DNA from: Podochytrium sp. JEL0797
Taxonomy: Eukaryota > Chytridiomycota > Chytridiomycetes > Chytridiales > Chytriomycetaceae
DNA length: 19,096 nucleotides
NCBI GenBank assembly: GCA_027596195.1
Contig: JADGJG010000461.1
Coordinates: forward strand, 1 to 19,096
Direction of reading: 5' to 3'
In this document: positions 1 to 11,200 of the stretch, in pieces
Numbering within the stretch: the first letter of the stretch is position 1
How the letters are laid out: the number at the start of each line of letters is the position of its first letter
Notes under the pieces: generated by a model
Seen by the model: only the letters and a program-made list of their open reading frames with translations
Told to the model about the DNA's origin: nothing
The model's database searches: none
Program-made: the position numbers and the translations under genes

Positions 1-74
<74 letters not shown>
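1..74. other. Homopolymer C run at contig end (probable artefact)
   Basis: The first 74 bases are uninterrupted C, equal to poly-G on the minus strand. The run begins about four bases inside what looks like an intron of the Sec1 gene, just past its GTAC donor. It carries no telomere-like unit. Poly-G read tails are a known product of two-colour Illumina chemistry when signal is lost, so an assembly artefact at the contig end is the simplest reading. Confidence 0.85.
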
Positions 75-75
<1 letters not shown>

Positions 76-78
76 TAC

Positions 79-2173
79 CTCCAAAATGTACTTCAACATG
101 GTGACAAACCGCGACAAATCATACGGCGTATCCCCATCCGCCTTCTTCTTCTTCTTTTTGCGTTTATCCGCCACACGACCGTAATACGTGTACTTTTCCT
201 TATTGAGTCGCTTCTTTTTGTCCTGATTTGTGCTCAGACGGACCCCGAGGAGTCCGAGGTTCGTGATGGCTTGGGAATCCTGGAGCGTGAGTTTGGCCGC
301 GTCGAGGAGTCGTTTGCGGTCCGTGTCGTGGATTCCTTCTTGGGCGATTATGTAGAGCATGAGGATGCGGAGTTTGTCGTAGGGTCTTTTTTTATTTTGT
401 ATGTGTTTGTTTCAGCTTTTTTTTGAAGGTGGGCGAGGCAAGGAAACTTACGGAATCACAGTGTCAATCAGAATCGGGGTCATATCCATCATAATGTTTC
501 GCGGTGCAGTTCCTGCTGCCGTTTCTCCCGTGGCCAAGTCTTGTTCGACGGCGGCTACCGAGTCCAATCTGCGGCGCTCGAAAATCGATTTGCATTCTTG
601 GCAGATATTGATGTGGACGGAATACTAATTTTTTTGCAGTGTAGGGTTGGTTGGTGTGGAGAATAAAAAGAGGAATCGGATGGACGTCTGGAAACTCAAC
701 TTTGGCTTTCATTTCTTGAAATTGGGGAAGGGATGTGATTGTATCTTTCATTTCGTTTAGGTTGTCGAGGCCGCGTTTGGATCTGTTTGTTGTGTTAGGT
801 TTCGAGAAAACTGAAGGGGGGGTTGGGGCTAAAACTCACGGGTCCGAATTCAAAATGTTGACGGCGGCTTTGTTTTCAGTCAAAAACTTGTTGAAGTTGT
901 CGCGAACGTGTTCGACGGCTTCGGCAAAATGCCAATGGCGGATGAGCATCTAGGAAACGGGGTTTGAATGTGTCAGAGAAGAAAAAACGGTTGGACTTTT
1001 TTTTTGTACCCAAATAGCATCGGATTCGTCCAGAACGACTTTCTGTTTCACAGCTGGATCATTTGGATTCGGGGATGTCGCCTCTTCCGAGTTGTTTTCG
1101 GCTTGATACCTTGATTTCTGTGTCATGAAAAGTGACTCACGCGAAGGGGGGCGCGAACTTACACATATTTCCCATCTTCCAGAACCAACAAATCATTCAT
1201 CATAGCCTGATACGTAAACTCGTGCACCAACGGACTCATCAAATCAAACGACCGATCCACAATAATCAACACGGGGGGTTTGAACGTTGTTTTCGGTGGG
1301 AACTCTGGATCCGATTCGCGATACGCGTCCAAATCTCTCTGAAGTGTTGTGGCGAGTTGGAAACTGAGACTGTTTTGTTCTCCTGTGGCGTCGTGGTATC
1401 GAATGTGTGGCAATTCGCCGAGCGTGCAAAATACGGAGAGGAGTTTTTTGGAGATGGATTCAATTTCGGCAGTTGTTTGGGAGGTGGAGGCGGGGTTGAA
1501 GAGGTTGTAGAGAGAATGGGCGTGGTTGACGGTGAATACTTGTTGCTCTTGTGCTGTTTTTTGTCTTTCAGAAAGCGGCGTCGCAATTTGTATCGAGCAC
1601 AACACTCACGCAAAAAATCGACAAACAATTCTCTCAAGCAAGCAACGTAATCGTGAATGGGCTTGATTTTCTCGACGACTGCATCGGAAATGCCTGATTT
1701 ATTTTGGATAAGCGCAAAAGGAAAGAAAACACGCGACTTTTCTCACCCGTTGTGAAAAACACATGAGCCTTCGCGTACATTGGCTTTGCACGCGAAAAAT
1801 CGTCCACTAAAGCAGCCACGGATTCATCGCTGGGCGAAATAAAGTAAATGGCCTCTTTGCTGGGATACGAAGTTCGTTTGCGTGCAATGTCTTCGACCAC
1901 TGGCGCCCACACAAAAATTCAGCTTCGAGAATCCGTAGCAAAATAGTATTCACTCACGCGTAACGTTCTCTTCGAGAATATCAGACATTTTGCAGGCTGT
2001 GTTGAGAATCCGAAGCGATTTGCTGTCAACGATCAATATTTTCCAACGCGACGTGGGCTGGACAGATCGGATCATGTCCACCAAGATTCCTGAACGAAAA
2101 ATGAGTCTGTTTGTTCGATTCGTGCGCATTGGAGAGTCTCACTCTTCTTGACCGTCTCGCGAAGATTGGACAT
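79..2173 (-). CDS. SEC1: Sec1/Munc18-family (SM) protein, 3' end missing
   Basis: SM proteins clasp syntaxin and assembled SNAREs to drive vesicle fusion; the Sec1/Munc18 branch acts in exocytosis at the plasma membrane. Ten exons are visible: 2173-2143, 2089-1958, 1899-1747, 1693-1610, 1553-1163, 1109-1010, 949-840, 782-701, 624-452 and 385-79. All nine introns (53-76 nt) are GT-AG and phase-consistent, giving 521 codons. Family hallmarks include WKILIVDSKS and LEENVTLVEDI near the N-terminus, YPSKEAIYFISPSDESV, DFLPQEQQVFTV, and the strong LIIVDRSFDLMSPLVHEFTYQAM block (split here as LIIVDRSFDLMSP and LVHEFTYQAM). Later come LPQFQEMKAKYS, VEQDLATG and YDKLRILMLYIIAQEGI. A Lys run sits near residues 495-503. 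The donor at 78-77 ends the last exon, and the next exon is lost in poly-C. Compared with Munc18-1 (594 residues), roughly 100 C-terminal residues are missing. Vps45, Sly1 and Vps33 are less likely because the motifs fit the exocytic branch best. Confidence 0.92.
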
Positions 2174-2265
2174 TTGTTTTTTTGACAGGTGATTTTTTTT
2201 TGTTTGCAAATATTTCTACAAAAATTCTAGTTTATTTTTAAATCAAAAAGAGAGCGACGAAAGAA
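2174..2265 (-). promoter_or_regulatory. 92-bp spacer: dynein 3' UTR plus Sec1 5' region
   Basis: This is the whole gap between the dynein stop codon and the Sec1 start codon, both on the minus strand. It is A/T-rich with T and A runs and holds a polyadenylation hexamer. Any Sec1 core promoter must lie here or inside the dynein 3' coding region. I see no convincing TATA box. Confidence 0.5.
2231..2236 (-). terminator. Polyadenylation signal AATAAA of the dynein gene
   Basis: Reads AATAAA on the minus strand, about 30 nt after the dynein TGA and about 58 nt before the Sec1 ATG. Position and strand fit a short dynein 3' UTR; it is predicted only from the hexamer. Confidence 0.6.
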
Positions 2266-2283
2266 TCAAGTGTTGAGTTGGCA
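2266..2283 (-). other. 18-nt terminal coding exon of the dynein gene
   Basis: Exon 23 ends ALL at 2339 before a GTAAGT donor; a TAG acceptor at 2285-2284 joins it to five codons, CQLNT, and a TGA. The result ends ALLCQLNT, like the ALLCQL ending recalled for animal DNAH6. Reading through instead gives an unrelated Ser/Val/Phe tail. Confidence 0.88.
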
Positions 2284-5200
2284 CTATTATAAGTAATTAG
2301 CTTATTGAAAAAAAAACTGATGTGACTGTTGAACTTACAAGCAACGCGACTCCTTTCGCAACCCAGACATCTGACGGAACATCCGTCTTCAAGTTCACGG
2401 AAATGACATAGTTGGTCGATTGGCCGGTTGTAGACAAAGTACCAGCTCGGGCGGAAGTCTTGTACAGGGGGCAGATGAAGAGACTTGAGCTCTTTTGTAG
2501 GACCTGTGTGGGCACGAACCGAACCAACGGCATAGTCTGTTGAAAACAAACACTCATTAGATCAGGTTCATCAGGCTTAGTGTAGTCTTACCGAAAACAT
2601 TTCCATCGGGTATGAATCTTGCAACAACCCCTTGTGTCTATCCCAACGTGCGCCTTCAATAAACAGACCCCGAATCAAAACACCATCTGCGTCCGGGTAT
2701 TCCTTGAAGTCGGCATCTTCTTCCTTCGGAGTACCTTGGTCTTCCCTAACCGCCACGTCTTCCTGGGGCTTTGCTTTCGTGAAGGAGACGTCGTTTTTGA
2801 TGTCAAGGTCGCCAGTTTCGTAGGTTGTTACTTTAAATGCAAACACGAGCGAGTCGATTGGGATATTGTATTTTCGCGCGTGATTTTGGAGAATGCCGGT
2901 CAAGAATCCTACGTGGCATGATTAGATTCGGGTTTGTTTTTCACAAGACGGACATACCTTGAGGATAGAAGAGCCCAGGGAGCCAGAAAGAAGGAGGTTG
3001 CCCATGGTCGAGCCACTCGTTCAAAAAGTCGACTCTCATTTTCAAGTCTTTTACCCAGGATCCAAGAGGTTTTAACGAGGTGTAAGCAGATTTTGCCCAA
3101 ACGTCAGGCACCTTGAAACAGAACGTGTTTGAGAAAAAATGTTTGGAGTATGCGCATGAAAAAAATTACCTCGTTGTTTTGCAGGCTTCGGAACACTTTC
3201 TCCAGTTCAGCACTCATGACGACCAGCCCCTTGACAGCTTTGATTAGATTTTCGAGGTTAACCTTCAACAGCGTCAAGAGTTTGTTGAATCTCGCTGCTT
3301 CTTGACAAAGCACCGTGCTCAGGGAGTTCAGCATACGTCCTTGGTCATCCTTTTTGAACAAATTGTCGAGCACTTCTTTTTGTTGCAACGGATCAGGCTT
3401 TCCTGGAACCGGGACAGCTGATGGGACTGGCTCAATAAACAGAAGCCCAGGAAGCCCCTCCAAAATGACAGTTGCTATTTCGGACACAACCTGTTCGGGA
3501 GTTTTTCCAGAGCCTCCCGATGCGATTCTTGGCTGAACTTCGAGGATGGTTCTGATCACCCGCTTGGCTTCTTGCATTTGGTACGAGATGTTTGCGTTCT
3601 CATGCATTCCAAAAATGCTGGGCTCTTCGGAGAACGGCAGGCTGTCAATGTAGGCCTTGAAGCCATTCAAGTCTAGGTCTCCTGGGGCATAATAGATCCC
3701 GGATGGTGAGAAAACGTATCCGTCGTCCAAAATATTGGGTGTGTAGAATTTCGAGAGAATTGAATTGAGCGTTCTCCTGTCCCAGTCTATAAAAGAAAAA
3801 GTCTCAGCAACACGATTCATTCTTGAAAATAACTTACCATCTGTAACGCGTCCACCAAATGCAATTTCTCCCGTCAGATACATCAAGGCGTCCCAAGGAA
3901 TCACCTTGGACTCTTGCAATGTGTTTTTCAGCACAATAATCGACACTTCCAGATCACTGTTGCTCCAATCGTAGGAGATATTCCACCCCAAAGGTCCGAA
4001 TTTTTCTATTTCGCGAAATTAGTTTGTTTTTTTGAATTCACGCAAACGTGATGAACTCACTTCTCTCCTGAATAATAGCGTTGAAGAAACATACACCAAA
4101 CAAGAGCTTTTTGAAATTTACGCCCTGTGGTGGAGCCTCATCAAACAAATCTCTGCTGATATCCGCAAAACTCCTTGCAATGTTGGCTCTCAGTCCTTTG
4201 GGAGGCTCGTTGGTGACTTTAACACCATCTTGTAGGACAGACGATGGGAACACTTTTGATGGCATGGAGGATAAAAACAGCCTAAAGTTATGGTTGACGG
4301 GTGTTTCTTGAGTCGCAAATTCTTTGATGATATTTTCCAACCGTCCCATCCACGAAGCGGCCAGATGGCAGTTTTGCAAGAATACCCAATCTCCTCGTTT
4401 GGTGGCCCGCTTGATTAATTCTTCTGCAATTGGGCCCTGTCCTTGTCCCAAAGAAATCATGAGGAGCTTCTCGGATGAACTCATATCTTTGGAAGCCGCG
4501 TACTTCATCAGAGCGGAGATAGGATCAGAACCAGATGATAGAATAAAAATGAGGGGCACCAGATGTGATGTGTCTTTACAGGCTTTGGTCAAGTCAAGTG
4601 GTGGGATGTCAATATAGTGTTGACCCATGTTTTTGGCCACAAAAGCGACACAGGCGGAAACCAGCTTTTCTTCACGGAGCGACTTGACGAGAATGAGTCG
4701 ATGGAAATCCGTCAAAGGAGTTTCATGAGTTCCAGGAACGGGCTCCGAGAACGGCGTCTCAGAATTGACCAAATCCTCCCATTCACTTGTGAACATCTGC
4801 ATATGCTCTATGATGTATCCAAACTCTTCCACATTGGCTGCCAAATCACAGCAATTTTGCCACATATACGGAGTGAACCATCTCTCGGCCGGTTTTGGTG
4901 GGTCATTGTCGCTTATTCGTGAGCTTCCGCGGAGGAAAAAGTTCATTTGTGCCTCCGTAATATCACCTCGCTGCTTCATTACACCGCAGCAGATCATGAA
5001 GGCATAAATGAGCTTATGCGCCTCAAACAGTCCTCTGCTCACGTTGGAAAAAATGTTTGCCGACGTCTCATTGCATAAAATTTCGATGCGCTGAGCCAAG
5101 CTGTCGGCCCTTGGACTCTCCGTAATGCATTGATTAAAAAGGTTCTTGAAGTATTTGAGGGAGAACTGGTACATGGGATCAATTTCGGCAAGCGTTGCAA

Positions 5201-8200
5201 TGACAAAATAGAGGACCGAGCCACGAATCGCTACGGGTCTGTATTTTTCTCTCGCCTGGTTGATTTGAATTTCTGTAGTCTCAGCCTGTTGGACGCGCTC
5301 TTTGATGGCTGCTGATGTCACTTTCGATTGGTTCAGTGTGTTGATGAGCTCCTCATCGTCCAAGATATTCCCCTGGGAATTAAACAACAGCCTCAGAATT
5401 TTCTCCTCAATGTCTTTCAGTTGCTTCTTATCGTTTGCGATATTGACAATCAGAGAATTTCTCTGCTCTTCCAACTCGGGCCTTTCGAGTTTGACGACAT
5501 CCGCCAGCAGCTGACCTTCCAAACCGACGTTCGTGACCGTGAAGTTGATGATAGTGACTTTGATGCAAACCTCTGGGAGATAGTGAGGGTTCGACAGCTT
5601 TGTGGTGATGTATAGCTTGAAATTTCGGTCGTACTCGATCATACTGTCACCCAACTTCATCAATAGCCTTCCTCCTTGACGAACCGTTTGCTTCAACAGG
5701 AGTGGCTCGATTGCGGGATCTAGTTGTTCGCCCACATCTTCCATCAATACGGGCTGTCCAGTTCTGACTGCATTTTCCAGCGACCTCAAAAACTTTGGCT
5801 CCGAAAGTTTCACTATTTTCAACGAGGAGCCTTCCATGTTTCGAATCCATCGGTTTGCTTGGCCTTGCGGGTCAATCATGAGCGGCCAGCGCCTTCCTCG
5901 CGTGACCAATATTCCGTTTTCGGTAGATAGTTGATCTGCCGGAAGCCCTTGGATGTTCCAGTCTCGAACCAGTGCTGGGTCCACCAAATGTTCCATCAAA
6001 CTGAAGTTATCAGTCACAGGAACTCCAAACTGATGACATTGTTGCATCCATTCAATAACAAGATCTTGGCGGTAGGATGTGGTGAAGGCGCCGTAGTACG
6101 CCACACTTGCAGCGCAAATGAAGATGTTCCCGACAAGTTGCTCAATCAAGAAATTCATAGAGGCGACAGACTCGGTCCAACGGATCTGCTCGTCTGCAAG
6201 AGCAGACGTGAGCTTACTGGCACGTGCGAGTCTCAGCGTCGTCTCTTCCATCTTGTCGGCCAACTGCTTTTTACTCCGAATAGAATTATCGTACGTCTCC
6301 TTCAGTTTGTTCAACTGATCTTCAACTTCTTGCAAAGCCGCTGCTTTGGCCGCCAATGCTGCTTTGGTCACTTCTAAAGTTTCTCGGGCCTCGTCAAGCT
6401 TCTTCCGCTTGGGAGCGACGTCTTTGAAGACTCGTGAATAAATATCCATGGCTAAGACCCACATTCCGATGGATTTGCAGGCTTTCGAGACACGTTCGAT
6501 GGCTTCAGGGGTAAACGTTGGGTTCTCGGTATATTTTCTGACTTTCTTCTGAATCGCTTCAGGGATGTTGTCTTTGTCATATTCAGACTAAAAGAAAGCA
6601 TTTAACGTTGTGTCGTAGGAAAGAGAAACAGGAAATTTACCATTTTCTTCATGAATTGTGGGTCGCCCAAAAGCTGAAAAACAAAAGGAGTCAGGTTACG
6701 GAGATGAAGGGAAAAATGGTCACCTTTTTCGAGTTTTCCCAATCTGGCTTCATCTTGAACAAGATACAAATGGCTTCCATCACCATCAGCACGGCGTCAG
6801 GCGGCTTAGCAAACACTTTCAATTCTGCAATATCCTTTTTGTCAAGTGCGTCCAGCGCCTTGTATGCGGCATCCAATGCAGGCAAAGCTTCATCGAGATC
6901 TTTTTGACAGTTTTCAGCGAAGGCCTGGGTTTCATTCGCTTTGACTCGCACAATTGCCTCTTCCTCGGCAACCACTTTTCGAACTTGATCAGCAACTTCT
7001 TGATCTTTGGCAATTTTGACCATCAATGCTTCGACATCAATTGCACTTTGTTTCAAAACAGGTCCTAATGATGTTAATTCAATTTGCATGTTGGCCACCA
7101 GCACGTTTGTTTCCTCTAACTTCATGAGACCCGAGTTGAGACGATCACGAGCAGCCCCAAGCTCCTTTCTCTTTTCCTGCAGCATCGAAACATAGAGGTT
7201 GATCAACTCTAAATATGAGGTTGGTGTTGTGTAGTATCTGCGACGCAGCTCTCCGAAAAATCTCTTTGCGACGGCTCCGACTGAACTGTGGACCTCGACG
7301 CACATTTGCGCAATATTTGCTTTCATCTCATTTGATCCCAAGTCAACGTACTCTAAAAATCTCTTGGAAACTGACAGGAGGGCCTCTCGGGGCCACTCAT
7401 CAAACCAATCTATGGTGCAACAATTGACGAGCGACGGGAACATCCTGCATCTGTTTCGGAAAGTATCACCGACGGGACTTGTCGCAAACACGATGTGCAG
7501 ATTATCACGGACTCGACTAATGAAGAACTGATACATGGAGTCACGGTCTTCAGGAAGACCCTTTTCGCGAGCAAGTGCTGAAAAACAAAATCAGCACAAG
7601 CCGCTCTAAAGTTTAGAAAAACTCACCTCTCAAATCAGCAAGAATCTTTTCACGCTCATCTGAAGGAAAAAGATTCGGAACCTCTCCAGAATTTAAAATG
7701 TTGTTGATGTCCTCCAAGAACGACTCCGTTTTTATCTGTGTGTCAGAGAGAAGGAAGACTGTGTTTTTCCCCTCCACTCCAGCAGAAATATAGAGCTTTT
7801 TGAGATCTTCGTGCCATTCGACTTCACCATATGTTCTCGTCAGTTCTACTTGAACACAGTGGAAATCGGAAATGTGGCACGCCAAGCGCGTGTAGGATTG
7901 CTTTCCACAACCTCCGACCCCCACCAATAGTGCGTTTCCTCGTGGCTGTCGAATAATTCTTGAGATTCGAGTAATATGCTGTTTTGCGTCGAGGAAGAAA
8001 ATCAAACGAAGCTCCTTGTTCATGGTCACATTATATTCCTCGAGGTATTCTTCCAGAAGAGTGTTGAGAATGTTGAAATCTTGAAACTCGACATATTGTC
8101 GCTCCTCTGCAGGAACGCCTTTTTTTGCAAAGTCTCCAAACATGATTGGCTTTTCGCTCATAATTTCCGAAGGCAGAGAAACGCTGAAATTTTTCTCAAC

Positions 8201-11200
8201 CAACTCAGACAGCAACTTATTGTAGTAGATTCGATCAGGTTCATCAATTAATCTATCATGGAAAACTCTGGAAGCCTCGTGGCAGAAGGTTTTCACGATG
8301 TCCATTTTGTTCTGGATGTTGGTGGGTCTAACTTGCAGAATTCCCTGGACAACCTTTGACAAATCACGCAAGTTGAATGTGTAGTGGCTCTTTGCAGGGG
8401 TTGGCAATAGCTCATTGCACATGCTGCGATAAATTTCAAGCGCCGAATTGACAATGGCTTCGCTGCAGCTTTTCACTTCGGCAGAAAAGGGCTTCAAAAA
8501 TCCGTCGACTATCGATTTGAAAATGGTTGTCAGAGACTGCTCACTGGGCGTTGAGATGTTTAGCATGTTGAAGTGACGGAGTAGCCTGGGTGTGACATTG
8601 TTTCGGCCCCCTATTTTGTTTGGATTTTAAACACAAGCGCAAACATGAGTGCATGGAAAAATGATATTACCTCCTGGGGGTGCACAGCACGCAATTATTT
8701 CAATATCCTGTACATCTTTCCACGTCATAGTTTCTCGATCATAAAATCCACTGAAATCGATATATTGACGAATGAGTTCGATGGGTGGTTGTGAGCCGTA
8801 TGTATCAAGCTAAAATTGATAACAGTGTTTAGAAATATAAACTTCCATTTAATATCGGTAGATAAAGATACCTTCGGCATGTTCAAGTCATCTACAAATA
8901 GGACGATCTTTTTGAACCCTGACGGAGCCCCCATTATTCCCTTTCTTTTCTTTTCGAGCTTGGCTTCCATTGCTTGCTGGGCTTGGATGCTGTTGGTTTG
9001 GGCAGAGAAGTTGAGAACCACAGGCAAAAATCCGTTCTTTTTGCTGATTCGGTTCAACAGGTCTTGCACAATCACACTTTTTCCAACACCAGTTCCTCCT
9101 CCAAATAGTGCTCGATGGCCATTAATCAACAAATTCTCCAGCAGATACGAGTACTTGACTGTATCCTGGGTAGGAACAATCATTTTGAAATATGGGATCT
9201 CTGTGTTGTATGCAAACGCTGGCACAAGCTCATCCCATTGTCCGAAGGTTCGCTTCTTTATGTTCACATAGTAGCTGAAGATGCTCAGTGAGGGCAGCGA
9301 GATATCAGTCATTGGGCGCGAGTCGAGGGTGTCTCGGACAAATGTGTCAAACATGTCTTGATTTCCGTCCGCCAAATTTCCACCAATAGACCAGACGTAA
9401 GAAAACAAGAAGATATGACTGAAGAGTGTTTTCAGATCCGCAAATTGCAGCGTGAAGTTTACTTCTGGGTTCTCGATAAAGCAAGAAATCAGCTTGCAAA
9501 GCGAGACGACGAGGTTAAAGTTGACTGATTTGATGTACTCCTTGCACATTCTTCGAATAAATGTAAGGCCAATGTCGACGTATGTTTCGAAAAGCGTGTG
9601 CAGATATTGCTTCAGTTCAATCGGAACTCGCTCAGGGAGCTTCCTGAGCCACGATTCCACATATGGCCACCATCCGATTGATGCAGGGTCCATATAAACC
9701 TAAAAAAAATTAAAACTTTGCCAGGGAGTGCTTCTTTCTTACCATTCCACAGCGTGACACAGTCGCAGGAGAGGCCACTGCAAGGTCGGCGACCTCAAAC
9801 AGCATATGCATTGTGTTGTTCATTTTGATGCGTTCCCCGTTGATCAGTGTGAGAAGCTTGTTATCATCGAGGACCGTGTTCATATTTTCTATCCAAAGTG
9901 CGTCGACGGGTCCATCGCAAACAGTCCACTTGTCGTCGGGACTATCGTCTGCAACTTGCTCTCTGAAAATTATCCCAATAAGCCCATCCTTCCACTCCAT
10001 TGTGGCCAAGTTAAATTCTCCATAGAGCTCCGTCATTGCGACACATTTCGGATTCAGGACCCAAGTCTTGACTTTTTGAAAGTCTGGGCTGTTCGGCATC
10101 TTTTCCTTGAGCCTTGTGCAAGATTCTTGCAAGACTTCATAGCAAGTTGTTTTGGCACCACCGGTTGGGCTGTTTTCGATGGTTAACGCAACGCCAAATA
10201 AGCAACCAAATCAACTCACCCAACGAGCATCACTCCATGCCGAATTCTGTTGGTTTCAAAGAGTTGACAGACTCGAGTCACAAATGAGTCCACGATTTCG
10301 AGGTTTCGCTCCTTCATCACTTCCTTGATCATTTTACTGAGAACTTCCATGTCTTCTTCCTTGACGACAATGCCAGGGAACAGATCTTGCAGAATACCAC
10401 GGAAGAGTCCGATATCTTCCACCAAAAACTTGGGCAAGTTGGAATCCCTCAAAGATCGAATCAAAACCACTTGCTCCGATAAATCAGGATTCGATCGCTT
10501 CAACGCTCCTGCCATGATCAACACGGATTTAACAGCGCGCATTCCAAAATCGTAGTGGTCCTGTTGAGACAGCTGTTCTGAGCAAAGCTTGTACAGGTTG
10601 GTAACTTTTCCTGCCAGTGCTTTCGCACTCTCGAAACCTTCCGAGAACAGCATGATTTCGGCAATCAGACCGTAGTCTACAGATGGATATATATCAATTT
10701 AGTATACTGCAGACACCTCCGCATTTCCTCCTCACCTGGAACCATCATCGAAATAGGCCGGAAAAGCGCTTTCAAATTGTCTGGCAGTTCCGTTCTACCA
10801 GCGTATCCAGGATTCTGACGCGAAATGCAATTAGTGTCAAAAAAATAGAGCTAATATATGAGAGAAACACCAACCATTGTGATAAAGGCTGCACAAGTAT
10901 CAATCAAACGAATGTCACGGCCTTCAAAAATGAAGCGCATGCACTTGGAGTCCTTTGCGCTCTTGATCGTGAGCAGCTGTTGAGCAATGACGGACAACAC
11001 CTCAATATCGATACGATTGAACTATGGGAATGCAAATCAATGAGAACCCCGTGTAGCCGGAATCGATTCGAACATACCTCGTCGAAACAAATCCAAGCTC
11101 CCGACTGCGCTAACCCGGCAAACATTTTCCCCATCATCTTATAGTCCATGCCGTCCGAGCAGTTGAAAACGACACACTGCCGTGCCATCGCTTTTGCTAG

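Noticed and set aside
1..74. Telomere or natural homopolymer tract
   Set aside because: Pure C with no repeat unit, starting inside a conserved gene; a sequencing artefact explains it better.
1132..1650. 172-codon plus-strand frame
   Set aside because: It lies opposite Sec1 exons 4-5, which carry clear family motifs; the plus frame has no recognisable features.
2284..2338. Dynein C-terminus read through to a Ser/Val/Phe tail
   Set aside because: A GTAAGT donor and TAG acceptor give the family-like CQL ending instead.
5931..6377. 148-codon plus-strand frame
   Set aside because: Antisense to the conserved AAA5/stalk part of dynein exon 18.
9806..10186. 126-codon plus-strand frame
   Set aside because: Antisense to dynein AAA2; no independent support.
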